Shown here: positions 8,909 through 17,880 of the stretch, one piece after another
How the letters are laid out: every line of letters starts with the position of its first letter
Position numbering within the stretch: position 1 is the stretch's first letter
From: Cohaesibacter celericrescens
GTDB lineage: Bacteria; Pseudomonadota; Alphaproteobacteria; Rhizobiales; Cohaesibacteraceae
Length of the DNA stretch: 64,000 bases
Reading direction: 5' to 3'
Assembly: GCF_002866925.1 (NCBI RefSeq)
Contig: NZ_PKUQ01000031.1
Span: forward strand, 1-64,000
The notes under the pieces: model-generated
What the model was told of the DNA's origin: nothing
Databases searched by the model: none
What the model saw: the letters and a program-made list of their open reading frames with translations, nothing else
Program-made: the position numbers and the translations under genes

Positions 8909-9724
8909 TTATTTTTTTGGGTCGGAAGGATCAGTGTTTCGGAAGTGGGTAACAAAATCGGTACAAAAGCCAATCAGATGCTCAGCAATCTTCTCGCCCT
9001 TGTCCGCGGAAGAGCGATTGGGATCTCCAGCGACAATCCCGTCAGGGCACCGGTCGTCAACATTGATTGGCATTCCAATTTCAATATCTTTAAATTTAAC
9101 GCCACTAAGGCCCATGACCGGAAGGCCCACCATTTCACCCGGAGTTTCAGGCAATTTGGCTCGGTCTGCGTGTGTCAGTTCCGGGAAATAATGCATATAG
9201 GTCGAGGTGACCGGATCTCCACCGTGAGAAAAAGCCTTCTTGCCATATTCACCATGGATTTCTGCCCAGACCTCATCAGGGATTGAGCGCCACAAATTGA
9301 TGCAGGGAACGATGAGTCCCGTTTCGCGACGAACGGCACGAATGACTTGATCAATTAGGGAGTAGTTGCCGCTGTGGCCATTCAGAATGACAAGACGCTT
9401 GAAGCCATGGTTGAGAAAATTATCCAGAATGTCGCGCAGAACTCCTTTGAAAGTATCTGCTGAAAGGGCAATGCCTCCTGGTACGGATCGAAAATATTCG
9501 GCATAACCAAATGGCATGGTTGGCGCAGCAACTGCGTTGGATCGTTCTGCGACCTCTTCGGCAATTTTTCGCGCAAGCATAAAATCGCCCATTGGCACGA
9601 CTGGGCCTTGAATTTCTTGCGAGCCAAGAGGGATTAGAATAACCGGGCAGTCATCCTCCTCACTCCATTGGCGAAACTCTTCGAAGGTCATATTTTCTAG
9701 GAGATGATTTTTTATATGAGACAT
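8909..9724 (-). CDS. Creatininase-family amidohydrolase
   Basis: 271-residue member of the creatininase/creatinine amidohydrolase family (also includes MftE and FAPy deformylase). The family's first motif appears as GSQEIQGPVVPMGDF, where the usual GSxEQHGPHLPLxTD has lost its first His (Gln39 here) and its Asp is shifted. The second motif, NGHSGN, is intact. The changed metal site suggests a subfamily with a different cyclic amide or lactam substrate, or altered metal use. The start at 9724 is preferred by homology; an upstream GTG has no ribosome site. It lies between dctM and dctP on one transcript. Confidence 0.82.
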   Translation of the reverse strand: MSHIKNHLLENMTFEEFRQWSEEDDCPVILIPLGSQEIQGPVVPMGDFMLARKIAEEVAERSNAVAAPTMPFGYAEYFRSVPGGIALSADTFKGVLRDILDNFLNHGFKRLVILNGHSGNYSLIDQVIRAVRRETGLIVPCINLWRSIPDEVWAEIHGEYGKKAFSHGGDPVTSTYMHYFPELTHADRAKLPETPGEMVGLPVMGLSGVKFKDIEIGMPINVDDRCPDGIVAGDPNRSSADKGEKIAEHLIGFCTDFVTHFRNTDPSDPKK

Positions 9725-9746
9725 TATTTGTGGTTTCTCCACTTAA

Positions 9747-11024
9747 TTAGGAACCGAAGACGAGATTGGGCAAGAACAGACTGATCTGCGGGAACAGAAC
9801 GAGAAGAATGACTGCGATAAAGATGGGCAGATAATAGGGGAGCATCGCTTTGACCATCTGGCCGTGATTGATTTCTGCAATATCCTGAGCGATGAACATC
9901 AACACGCCAACTGGCGGTGTTGCACCACCAATGATAAGCGTGAAGACCATCAGAACACCAAAATGCACGGGATCAATGCCGAACTGCAGAATCACAGGGA
10001 CCAATATTGGTGTCAGGACGATTTCCGCAGAAGAGGCGACCATCAAGAGCCCCACAACCAGCAGCATGCCAATAATGAGGAAGAAGGCGATTGTCGGATC
10101 TTCCGAAATACCAGAAATTGTGTTGGCAATGGCCAGTGGCACACCCTCCCGAACCATGATCCAGGAAAAGGCAGAAGCAACGGAAATAATCGCCAAAATA
10201 CGTGCAGAGCCCAGTCCTGTTTTGACAAATGCGTCAGCGATATCCTTAAGCTGCACATTCTTGTAAAGGAAACCTAGACAGAGGGCATAGAGCACAGCGA
10301 CGGCTGCCGCTTCCGTGGGGGAGAAGATTCCCCCCAAAATCCCCCCAACAATGATGACCGGAAAAAGAAGCGCTGCCCCTCCTGCCTTGACTGCACCACA
10401 TGTTTCTCGCAGCGAAGCTCGCTCGTATCTGGGGAATTTTTTGTAGCGGGCGTAGAAATAGGTGAAGATCATCTGGGTGGCGATGATAACGACGCCGGGC
10501 ATAATCCCCGCCAATAACAAGCGCCCGATGGACACATCAGCCAGAGTGCCATAAATCACCAACGCCACCGATGGCGGCACCATCGGCCCAACCATAGATG
10601 AAGCCACGGTGACCGCGGCAGAGAAAGCCGCTGGATACCCTTCTCTCTTCATTGCCGGAATTAGAACCGAGCCAAGGGCCGTGGTGTCCGCGGTGGGAGA
10701 CCCGGACATGCCCGAAAAAATCAAACTGGCAAATATATTGACCTGAGCCAGCCCGCCATGAATATGCCCGACAAGCGCACGGGCCAGATTGATTATGCGA
10801 TCTGTCAGTTTGCAAGCGTTCATCAACTCGCCCGCCAAGAAGAAAAAGGGAATGGCGAGAATGAGAAAAGAATCTATGGCCCCGCTCATGCGCTGTCCCA
10901 TCAGCGCCAGATTGATATCGGCCATCCAGAAATAGGCCATCGAGGAAATGCCTATGGAGAAAAACAAAGGCAGCCCGCAAGCGATCAAGACCAGCAGCAG
11001 CAAAACAATCGATACTGTCAACAT
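9747..11024 (-). CDS. TRAP transporter large permease (DctM family)
   Basis: 425-residue large integral membrane subunit of a TRAP transporter with about 12 membrane segments. Family signatures are clear: IPFFFLAGELMNACKLTDRI, GMSGSPTADTTALGSVLIPAMKREGYP and GIFSPTEAAAVAVLYAL. It uses an ion gradient to import the ligand delivered by the DctP protein. It starts four bases after the dctQ stop and is followed at once by the creatininase gene, indicating one transcript. Confidence 0.95.
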   Translation of the reverse strand: MLTVSIVLLLLVLIACGLPLFFSIGISSMAYFWMADINLALMGQRMSGAIDSFLILAIPFFFLAGELMNACKLTDRIINLARALVGHIHGGLAQVNIFASLIFSGMSGSPTADTTALGSVLIPAMKREGYPAAFSAAVTVASSMVGPMVPPSVALVIYGTLADVSIGRLLLAGIMPGVVIIATQMIFTYFYARYKKFPRYERASLRETCGAVKAGGAALLFPVIIVGGILGGIFSPTEAAAVAVLYALCLGFLYKNVQLKDIADAFVKTGLGSARILAIISVASAFSWIMVREGVPLAIANTISGISEDPTIAFFLIIGMLLVVGLLMVASSAEIVLTPILVPVILQFGIDPVHFGVLMVFTLIIGGATPPVGVLMFIAQDIAEINHGQMVKAMLPYYLPIFIAVILLVLFPQISLFLPNLVFGS

Positions 11025-11028
11025 GGGT

Positions 11029-11529
11029 TTACTCCGTGCCTTTTGATGGTGTCAGTGGATCGCCGTTATCAGAGCTGCGATATTCGGGAGCGCGCGCATA
11101 AAAGATGCGCAGCAGAACAGCGGCAATCATCAAAAAGCTTCCCAACGTCACAGCAAGGCGCAAATGCCCCAGAGTGAGCGGGAGAGCGGAGAGATCGTAC
11201 ATCATGTCGATCTTTACCAATTTGATGGAGGTCCATCCCAAAACCGTCAAGAAGCCGAAAGAGGCGATTGCATTGAACCAATGTAAGACACGTTTGATTG
11301 GCGCTGGAGCTTTTAGCAAGAAGACATCGACATTGAGATGCCGTCCGTCGTAACAGACGACTGCCGCGCCCAAGAAAGTCATCCATACGGTAACAAACCG
11401 GACAAATTCCTCGCTCCAGATTAATGGCGCATTGAATAGGTAGCGAAGCGCTATCTGCAATAGCGTTACACTAACAACGACCGATAGCATCGATGCGGTC
11501 AACCACCGCAAGGGTAGAAAAAGATCCAT
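11029..11529 (-). CDS. TRAP transporter small permease (DctQ family)
   Basis: 166-residue small membrane subunit with four hydrophobic segments and the DctQ hallmarks RYLFNAPLIWSEEFVRF and GAAVVCYDGRHLNVDVF (roughly residues 29-70). It is the first gene of the dctQ-dctM-creatininase-dctP-M20 operon. A LysR gene starts 106 bases away on the other strand, so the short shared region should hold the operon promoter and the regulator's site. Confidence 0.9.
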   Translation of the reverse strand: MDLFLPLRWLTASMLSVVVSVTLLQIALRYLFNAPLIWSEEFVRFVTVWMTFLGAAVVCYDGRHLNVDVFLLKAPAPIKRVLHWFNAIASFGFLTVLGWTSIKLVKIDMMYDLSALPLTLGHLRLAVTLGSFLMIAAVLLRIFYARAPEYRSSDNGDPLTPSKGTE

Positions 11530-11635
11530 GGTTTCACTCTGGTTGGGTTATTTTTGTTTTTTTTAAATAAAACACTGGCAATTAAAGTTGTCCAATATAT
11601 TAATCAGCACAATTATTCTGTTTGGCGACATAATC

Positions 11636-12529
11636 ATGCATGGCATCGAAATAAGACATCTAAGATATTTTTTGCGCGTGGCAGACGAACTGCATTTTGG
11701 ACGTGCAGCCGAAATGCTCGGCATAAGTCAGGCCCCTCTCAGTCAGCAAATCCGACAATTGGAGGATAGGCTGGGTGTGCGCTTGTTCGATCGCACCACC
11801 CGCAGTGTTCAGTTGACACCGGCCGGCCGGATCTTCGCGAACAAAGCAGAGACGCTGATGGCGTCTTTTTCCGATGCAATAGACGAAACGCGCATGGCCG
11901 GTGGTCTAGGCTCGGGAGTCTTGCGGATCGGTGCCATGGCACCAGCGGTGCATTCAGTCCTGCCAATGGCCTTTTCGACTTTTAATCGCAAATTCCCTTC
12001 AGCACGACTGGATATGCGTCTGCATACAACAGAAGAGCAACTGGAATTACTGGCTTCCCGTGCCATTGATATTGCGCTTATGCGCCCTCCAAGGGTCGCC
12101 AGTGGGTTGGAGACCCGGGAGATTTTCCGCGAAGGTTTTGTCGCAGTCATTCATGAAACGTCCGATCTGGCCAAATTGAAACAGTTGACCGTAAAGGACC
12201 TAAAGGAAGAGAGCTTTATCAGTTACACCGAAATTCGCGGCATCGGGTATCAAGATATTGTCAACCAGCATTGTAGGAAGGCAGGCTATCTGCCGCGGGT
12301 GGTCCAAAGGGTTTCCCACACGATCGGTGTCATCACGTTGGTGGCTGCAGGGTTGGGCGTTGGCATTGTCCCAGCCTGGGTCATCAACGAGCCCGTGAAG
12401 GGTGTGTGCTATCGACCTTTGACCGAATTGCCCCGCGCGGTAACGCTTGTCTGTGCTTGGCGCTCTGATACAATGAATCCACTCGTAGCCCCCTTTGCAA
12501 GAGAGCTTTTGTTGGCGTCCGATAACTGA
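11636..12529 (+). CDS. LysR-family regulator divergent from the TRAP/creatininase operon
   Basis: 297-residue LysR-type regulator. The N-terminal helix-turn-helix (about residues 5-65) reads RHLRYFLRVADELHFGRAAE, SQAPLSQQIRQLEDRLG and LFDRTTRSVQLTPAGR; the rest is a two-lobed periplasmic-binding-like effector domain. The start at 11636 fits the family's usual distance to the first helix; a TTG farther upstream would add a non-homologous extension. Divergent placement beside dctQ suggests control of that operon by its substrate. Confidence 0.9.
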   Translation: MHGIEIRHLRYFLRVADELHFGRAAEMLGISQAPLSQQIRQLEDRLGVRLFDRTTRSVQLTPAGRIFANKAETLMASFSDAIDETRMAGGLGSGVLRIGAMAPAVHSVLPMAFSTFNRKFPSARLDMRLHTTEEQLELLASRAIDIALMRPPRVASGLETREIFREGFVAVIHETSDLAKLKQLTVKDLKEESFISYTEIRGIGYQDIVNQHCRKAGYLPRVVQRVSHTIGVITLVAAGLGVGIVPAWVINEPVKGVCYRPLTELPRAVTLVCAWRSDTMNPLVAPFARELLLASDN

Positions 12530-12604
12530 GGCTACAGGCTGGAAACACATTTCATAAGATAATCAAAACAAGATTTTCAAGCCTCCCAAAGGGACAGGTG
12601 GCAG

Positions 12605-13498
12605 TTAGTGCAACAGGCTTTTCTTAGCAAATGTGCGTTCAATTAAGAGGCGCATTTCTGCCATCACCTCATTGCGGAGTGTTTCATATCGCCAACTCAG
12701 CTCTACCGACGTAGCGGGAAAAGGCACGGGACAGGGCGTGTTACGTAAGCCGTAGATCCGTGCAAGCGTTGTAGCTGCATGAGAAGGCAATGTGGCGATA
12801 ATATCAGTGCCTGCGACATAAGATGGCACCATAGAAAACTGTGACGTTGCAGCAATGATATTCCGCTGATGGCCAATTTCCGAGAGAACTTCGTCAACCA
12901 CACCTACAAGGCCGTTGTAAGAGATCAAAAGATGCGGCCGCGCCAGATAGTCCGGCAAAGAAATAGGCTCCGAAGTATCTTGCGAGGCATTAGCAAGGAC
13001 ACAGCCATACCCAGACTGACCCAATGTGGTTTTGCCGATCCGCCGATCTGAAATTCCTCCAGCAGTCAAAGCAAAGTCAAACATACGGTCAATCAAACCA
13101 GCTTCGACAAGAGCGCTGTTGGTCTGTTGAAATATAATACGAACACCCGGAAGCACCTCGGTTTGCTCTTTAATCAATTCTGGGCCGAAGGCCAGTTCCA
13201 GATCATCTGATAAACCAATCGTCACAATTTGCTTCAGGTCGACGCCAGCGTCAGTGGATGGCAACGTTGATTGCATGAGCGCAAGTGCGTCCGCGATTCT
13301 TGGATGTAAAAGGATAGCCTGCGCGGTTGGTTTCAGTCCCCTCTGGGTCCGTTCAAACAAAGGGTCGGCATAAATACGCCTAAGCTTGCGCAAGGAAGCG
13401 CTGACAGCAGACTGACTGATGCCAAGCCTTTCTGCGGCAATGGTTGCATTTTGTTCGCTATAAAGCAGGTCAAAGACTTTTAGCAGGTTCAAATTCAT
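12605..13498 (-). CDS. LysR-family regulator (NodD/LeuO-like) divergent from the nitrilase gene
   Basis: 297-residue LysR regulator. The N-terminus, MNLNLLKVFDLLYSEQNATI, with SQSAVSASLRKLRRIYADPLFERTQRGLKPT, is typical of the NodD/LeuO/DntR branch, which responds to small hydrophobic or aromatic compounds. The ATG at 13498 starts at the family's normal position; an upstream in-frame start adds 35 unrelated residues and no ribosome site is visible for it. A symmetrical GATAT-N11-ATATC element lies 4-24 bases before the ATG, suggesting auto-repression. It probably controls the divergent nitrilase gene. Confidence 0.9.
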   Translation of the reverse strand: MNLNLLKVFDLLYSEQNATIAAERLGISQSAVSASLRKLRRIYADPLFERTQRGLKPTAQAILLHPRIADALALMQSTLPSTDAGVDLKQIVTIGLSDDLELAFGPELIKEQTEVLPGVRIIFQQTNSALVEAGLIDRMFDFALTAGGISDRRIGKTTLGQSGYGCVLANASQDTSEPISLPDYLARPHLLISYNGLVGVVDEVLSEIGHQRNIIAATSQFSMVPSYVAGTDIIATLPSHAATTLARIYGLRNTPCPVPFPATSVELSWRYETLRNEVMAEMRLLIERTFAKKSLLH

Positions 13499-13501
13499 CT
13501 T

Positions 13502-13522
13502 GATATAATTATAAGTGATATC
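13502..13522. promoter_or_regulatory. Candidate LysR operator (T-N11-A type)
   Basis: GATAT (13502-13506), eleven bases, then ATATC (13518-13522) form a perfect interrupted palindrome of the LysR T-N11-A type. It lies in the 103-base region shared by the LysR gene and the nitrilase gene, directly over the LysR translation-initiation region. Confidence 0.5.
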
Positions 13523-13601
13523 TGAATTTCCTGTAAGTTGTTTCAGTTCTGGAAGATGGCCTGCTACGCTGTTTCTGTCAATTATAATGAGAGAGAAGCC
13601 C

Positions 13602-14549
13602 ATGCCTGTTATTGCCGCCCTCCAAATCGGAAGTCATCCTGACGGAACCCAAGCCACCCTTAACCGGATTCAGTCTTTTATGGGTGAACTCAAAAATGCA
13701 GGCACCGACGTCGTCGTCCTGCCCGAAGCGACCCTTGGCGGCTATCCCAAGGGGGCTGATTTCGGAACCAAAGTCGGATTTCGGAAACCTGAAGGGCGCG
13801 CGGAATTCCGCTCTTACTGGGAACAGGCAATTGCGGTTCCCGGGCCGGAAACGGATGCGTTGGCAGAATTATCCGCAAGTGTCGGATCAACGATTGCCAT
13901 TGGCGTAATCGAGCGTGATGGCCACACCCTCCATTGTGCAGTGCTGTTTTTCGATCCAATGAATGGCCTTGTCGCCAAACACCGCAAATTGATGCCAACA
14001 GGAAGCGAGCGGCTGATCTGGGGTAAGGGTGACGGATCGACCATGCCAGCAGTGGAGACCTCTGTGGGCAGGATCGGCGCTGCGATATGCTGGGAAAATT
14101 ATATGCCGCTCTTTCGCACGGAAATGTATTCCAAAGATCTATCGGTCTGGTGTGCACCTACGGTGGATGAACGTGAAATTTGGCAAAAAAGCATGGCGCA
14201 TATTGCATATGAGGCCCGAACATTCCTTGTCAGTGCGTGCCAATATGTTCCTTCTCCCAAGGAGTTTGGCATCGAAGTCGCCGATTGGGAAGCTGATCGT
14301 CCATTAATTCGTGGGGGCAGCGTTGTGATGTCGCCTTTGGGGGAAGTGATTGCCGGACCTCTTTACGGGGAAGAGGGACTAGTGGCTGCAGAAATCAATT
14401 TGGCCGAGATCGCTGAAGCACGGTTTGATCTCGACGTGAACGGGCATTATGCGCGGCCTGATATCTTTACGCTGCATGTAGATCGTCGTGAAAAAAAGAA
14501 TGTGGTCGCCATTGAGGACCCTATTTCTGTGGCGCCGTCGGAAAACTGA
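13602..14549 (+). CDS. Nitrilase
   Basis: 315-residue carbon-nitrogen hydrolase of the true nitrilase branch, converting an organic nitrile to the carboxylate and ammonia in the cytoplasm. The catalytic triad is visible: Glu42 in LPEATLGGYP, Lys129 in KHRKLMPTGSERLIW and Cys163 in GAAICWENYMPL; the CWENYMP context marks nitrilases rather than amidases. GAGAGAAG precedes the ATG. The gene stands alone, divergent from a NodD-like LysR gene, and ends at a bidirectional terminator. Whether the substrate is aliphatic, arylaceto- or cyano-amino acid cannot be read. Confidence 0.92.
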   Translation: MPVIAALQIGSHPDGTQATLNRIQSFMGELKNAGTDVVVLPEATLGGYPKGADFGTKVGFRKPEGRAEFRSYWEQAIAVPGPETDALAELSASVGSTIAIGVIERDGHTLHCAVLFFDPMNGLVAKHRKLMPTGSERLIWGKGDGSTMPAVETSVGRIGAAICWENYMPLFRTEMYSKDLSVWCAPTVDEREIWQKSMAHIAYEARTFLVSACQYVPSPKEFGIEVADWEADRPLIRGGSVVMSPLGEVIAGPLYGEEGLVAAEINLAEIAEARFDLDVNGHYARPDIFTLHVDRREKKNVVAIEDPISVAPSEN

Positions 14550-14623
14550 GAAGACAATATCCCTGATGCAGTGAGACAAGAAAGTAAATCACACGGCATG
14601 TTGGTTTCTGGTATTTAAAATAC

Positions 14624-14657
14624 AAAATGGCGCCCCTATGTTGAGGCGCCATTTTTT
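14624..14657. terminator. Bidirectional terminator between the nitrilase and GMC genes
   Basis: AAAATGGCGCC (14624-14634) pairs with GGCGCCATTTT (from 14645), followed by a run of T on the plus strand and of A in front, so it can end both converging transcripts. Confidence 0.85.
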
Positions 14658-14679
14658 CTTACGGGAACAAGAGAAATTC

Positions 14680-16251
14680 CTATAGGTTGCCTGCGCTCAT
14701 TTCGCGCGCAATGTGATCGGCCTGACGGATGGCCAATGCCACAATGGTCAATGTTGGGTTTTCCGCGGCACTTGTTGTAAATTGCGATCCATCAGAGACA
14801 AAAAGATTGGCAATATCATGCGCCTGTCCCCATTTGTTGACCACACCATCACTTGGATTTTCCGACATCCGGTTTGTACCCAGATTGTGGGTTGAAGGAT
14901 AAGGTGGTGTCGGATAGGTCTGCGTCGCTCCTACGGCATCATAGATTGCCATACCTTGTTTGAAGGCATGATCGCGCATGGCACGGTCATTAGGGTGATC
15001 GTCATAATGCACATCCGGCGCAGCCACACCATACTGATCCTTGACAGTTTCACTCAGTGTGATCCGGTTGGTTTCTTGCGGCAGATCCTCACCGACGATC
15101 CACATGCCAGCCATATTCTCATAGCTGTCCAACGCAGATGCGAACTCACGACCCCAGCCACCCGGATTGAGGAAGGCGGCCATGAATGGAAGTCCCAAGC
15201 TCAGTGTTTCAAGCTCATAGCCACCAACAAACCCGCGTTTGGGGTCATGGCCCGCTTCATCTTGAACGATACCGGCCATAGTCGTGCCACGCCACATTTT
15301 GACAGGTTTATCAAAGACAGCATAAACTGATCCTGTGGTATGGCGCATATAGTTTCGCCCGACCTGACCTGAACTGTTGGCGAGCCCGTCTGGGAACATG
15401 GTGGAGGCAGAGTTCAACAAAAGCCGCGGGCTTTCAATCGAGTTCCCGGCAACACAAACAATTCGGGCTTTTTGGAATTGTTGTTTGCCATCCTGATCCA
15501 CATAGAGCACGCCAGTCACCTTACCCGCATCATTGTGCTCAATCTTGAGCGCATGGCTTTGGTCGCGCACTTCAAGATTTCCTGTGGCTTCGCCTTGAGG
15601 GATATCGGTGTAAGCGGCTGACCATTTGGCACCCCATTTACACCCTTGAAAGCAAAACCCCGTTTGCTGACAGGCGAGGCGATCATCTCGTTCCAGACTG
15701 TTGATTGCCATGTTGCCGGTGTGAACTTCCTTATAGCCCAGCGTTTTTGCGCCTTTTTCCAACACTTTGTAATTGTTGTTGCCCGGCAGACCCGGACGAT
15801 CGCCTGTCCGTGTCACGCCAAGTTTTTCTTCTGCTTTATCGTACCACGGTGCCATTTCGTCCTGATCAATCGGCCAGTCCAGCAGATTGGCTCCCTCGAC
15901 ATCACCATAGGTGCTCTGCGCTTTCCATTCATGTTTCTGGAAGCGAAGCGATGCACCGGCCCAGTGAATAGAAGTGCCGCCCACGGCCTTGACAATCCAA
16001 GCAGGCAACCCGGGGAAATCTTTTGCAACGCGCCAGTCGCCAGAAGTCGTGCGAGCATCCAGCCATGACAATTGGCCAAAGGCGTCCCATTCGTCATTGA
16101 TATAGTCCTCAGGGAGGAGGCGCTTGCCTGCTTCCAGAGAAACAACTTTGACGCCTTTTTGCGCCAACTCATTTGCAAGAACACCACCACCGGCACCCGT
16201 GCCCACGATAACGACAACAGAGTCGTCATTCAGATCAAATTTTGCAACCAT
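14680..16251 (-). CDS. GMC-family FAD dehydrogenase, large subunit with 3Fe-4S-type motif
   Basis: 523-residue glucose-methanol-choline oxidoreductase. It has an N-terminal FAD site (VVIVGTGAGGGVLANELA), a GGTSIHWAGASL segment, and C-terminal catalytic His and Asn in STHNLGTNRM and SAAENPTLT. A C-x5-C-x3-C motif (CQQTGFCFQGC, about residue 200) matches the 3Fe-4S ligands of bacterial FAD-glucose and gluconate dehydrogenases. There is no signal peptide: it is probably exported together with the Tat-signal small subunit encoded just upstream. AGGGAGG before the ATG at 16251 fixes the start. The sugar, sugar-acid or polyol substrate is unknown, and no cytochrome c subunit is nearby. Confidence 0.88.
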   Translation of the reverse strand: MVAKFDLNDDSVVVIVGTGAGGGVLANELAQKGVKVVSLEAGKRLLPEDYINDEWDAFGQLSWLDARTTSGDWRVAKDFPGLPAWIVKAVGGTSIHWAGASLRFQKHEWKAQSTYGDVEGANLLDWPIDQDEMAPWYDKAEEKLGVTRTGDRPGLPGNNNYKVLEKGAKTLGYKEVHTGNMAINSLERDDRLACQQTGFCFQGCKWGAKWSAAYTDIPQGEATGNLEVRDQSHALKIEHNDAGKVTGVLYVDQDGKQQFQKARIVCVAGNSIESPRLLLNSASTMFPDGLANSSGQVGRNYMRHTTGSVYAVFDKPVKMWRGTTMAGIVQDEAGHDPKRGFVGGYELETLSLGLPFMAAFLNPGGWGREFASALDSYENMAGMWIVGEDLPQETNRITLSETVKDQYGVAAPDVHYDDHPNDRAMRDHAFKQGMAIYDAVGATQTYPTPPYPSTHNLGTNRMSENPSDGVVNKWGQAHDIANLFVSDGSQFTTSAAENPTLTIVALAIRQADHIAREMSAGNL

Positions 16252-16265
16252 TTCAGACGCCTCCC

Positions 16266-16790
16266 TTAAAGCCAATTGATGTCATCAAAACCGCGTTCGA
16301 TATATCCGCCTTTGCTGAAACTCTCGCCCTCATAGCCAAACAATGGCCAGATTGCTTTTTGATTGTAGAGTCCAGTAACAAGCCCACCGCGCACTTTCTG
16401 GAAAAACGCGCTGCCTTCCATAGCACGCAGAATTTCGACCCGATCACGCTCCCAGCCCATATCAAGATATGAAGCATGTCCCTTGTCACGCGCGGCGGCA
16501 TTGAGTGCCGCAACCCCTGCTTCAATGTCGGACGCGGCTTCAGCCGTGTCATATGCTTTGACAGCAATGGCATAATATTCGTCTGCCAAACGGTCATGCG
16601 GATAGATGTCGCGCGCCATTTGGACGAGCGTTGCCATCGAAGCAGGTTTGATTGCGGTTGTGCTCATGGCCCATGCAGCGTCGATCCCTGCGATAAAGCT
16701 CGTCCCCACAATAAAGGCTGTGCCTGCTGCCACGGATCGTGAAAGCAATTGACGGCGGGTCATTGCCTTTTGTTTTTCTTGAGATGTCAT
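16266..16790 (-). CDS. Gluconate 2-dehydrogenase subunit 3-like protein with Tat signal
   Basis: 174-residue small subunit of a membrane- or periplasm-facing GMC dehydrogenase (gluconate 2-dehydrogenase subunit 3 family). The N-terminus carries a Tat signal (TRRQLLSRSV followed by a hydrophobic stretch ending AWA). The family pattern is seen in MARDIYPHDRLADEYY and LYNQKAIWPLFGYEGES. It starts after AGGGAGGACC and ends 14 bases before the flavin subunit's ATG, so both are translated from one message. It presumably carries the folded flavoprotein through the Tat system. Confidence 0.87.
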   Translation of the reverse strand: MTSQEKQKAMTRRQLLSRSVAAGTAFIVGTSFIAGIDAAWAMSTTAIKPASMATLVQMARDIYPHDRLADEYYAIAVKAYDTAEAASDIEAGVAALNAAARDKGHASYLDMGWERDRVEILRAMEGSAFFQKVRGGLVTGLYNQKAIWPLFGYEGESFSKGGYIERGFDDINWL

Positions 16791-16864
16791 AGTGGTCCTC
16801 CCTTGGTAACATCTTTAGCGTCGACCAGTCCGGTTCCTCCTCCCGACTGGAACGCGAACTTCGG

Positions 16865-17260
16865 TTAGAGATAGCGACCGGTGCGTTGGAGTATCTCGAT
16901 TTGGTATCCGTCCGGATCTGCTATGAAAAAGAAACGTGCGATCACCTCACCTGAGGGCGCGAAGTCGACAAGTTTGCGTGGGTTTAGACCCAGCGCTTTC
17001 AGACGTGCGTGTTCACCATCCAGATCTGAAACTGAAAACGCCATATGCCCGTAACCATCACCCAGTTCGTAGGGTTCCGTTTGGGTCTTGTTGACGGTCA
17101 GTTCGAGCTCAAAGCCTGTTTCTGAATTGCTCAAATATATGAGGGTGAACGCGTCAAAATCCAGTCGATCGGCCACGTCCAGACCAAACGCTGTTTTATA
17201 AAATTCTACTGATCGCGCTTCATCAAGCACGCGAATCATCGTGTGAATGGCTTTGGCCAT
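16865..17260 (-). CDS. gloA: Glyoxalase I-like lactoylglutathione lyase (VOC family)
   Basis: 131-residue vicinal-oxygen-chelate protein of glyoxalase I length, expected to isomerise the methylglyoxal-glutathione hemithioacetal to lactoylglutathione. Candidate metal ligands occur at all four expected places: His6 near the start (KAIHTMIRV), Glu in GFELELTVN, His in DGYGHMAFSV and Glu in GYQIEILQRT. GGGAG before the ATG at 17260 fixes the start. It lies downstream of, and on the same strand as, a ribbon-helix-helix gene. Another VOC isomerase activity cannot be excluded. Confidence 0.82.
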   Translation of the reverse strand: MAKAIHTMIRVLDEARSVEFYKTAFGLDVADRLDFDAFTLIYLSNSETGFELELTVNKTQTEPYELGDGYGHMAFSVSDLDGEHARLKALGLNPRKLVDFAPSGEVIARFFFIADPDGYQIEILQRTGRYL

Positions 17261-17349
17261 GCTAGCTCCCGTATTGCTAAAACACATGACGACAAGTCTG
17301 AAGTCAGTGGGGGCTAGCTGGGTAGTAGATTTATACTACGGTTGATTTT

Positions 17350-17643
17350 TCATTCAGCAGCGAACAATTCGTCGCCCTCAATGCTGTTATTTTCAAGATA
17401 AACAAGGCAGCAGCAACGCAATAGAGACGCGAAATTTTTTGGCTCTCCATGCAGTTCCAGCACTTCAGAGTGCAGTTTGGACATAAAAACAGGCGGCGTC
17501 ATACCTTGCGATGCTGCCAGTTCATCGAGAATTGCCCAGAATTTTCGTTCAAGTCGAATCGACGTACTTTGACCATTTAATCGGATCCGCCGCGTGATTT
17601 GCTCATACCGCGCTGGATCCTGGCCTGCAAACATTTCACACAT
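17350..17643 (-). CDS. Ribbon-helix-helix domain protein
   Basis: 97-residue protein with a ribbon-helix-helix segment of the RHH_4 type (about residues 18-65: ITRRIRLNGQSTSIRLERKF then a helix through MTPPVFMSKLHSEV). Such proteins are small DNA-binding candidates common in alphaproteobacteria. GGGGGAGG before the ATG at 17643 sets the start. It precedes gloA on the same strand and could be an autoregulator or a regulator of the neighbouring GMC or amidohydrolase genes; no operator was identified. A pair of Cys-rich residues (CCC) follows the domain. Confidence 0.75.
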   Translation of the reverse strand: MCEMFAGQDPARYEQITRRIRLNGQSTSIRLERKFWAILDELAASQGMTPPVFMSKLHSEVLELHGEPKNFASLLRCCCLVYLENNSIEGDELFAAE

Positions 17644-17880
17644 CTTGGTTCCTCCCCCATTTGGCTTTTCAATGATTGGTGCACCAAACAAGCGGTCAGT
17701 TTGCCGTATTTTTCACCCTTTTGCCAAGGCCTGTTGTTTGATTACTCATAAAGTCTGAGGTGCGTTCAGCCGAATTGGTCTCGCAAATCGTTTTGAATTC
17801 ACTCAAACAAAGAGCCGCAGCTGATGCTGATTTTATCACTTGAAGATCAAGAAGTATCACGCCCATATCGCCATCCGAGC

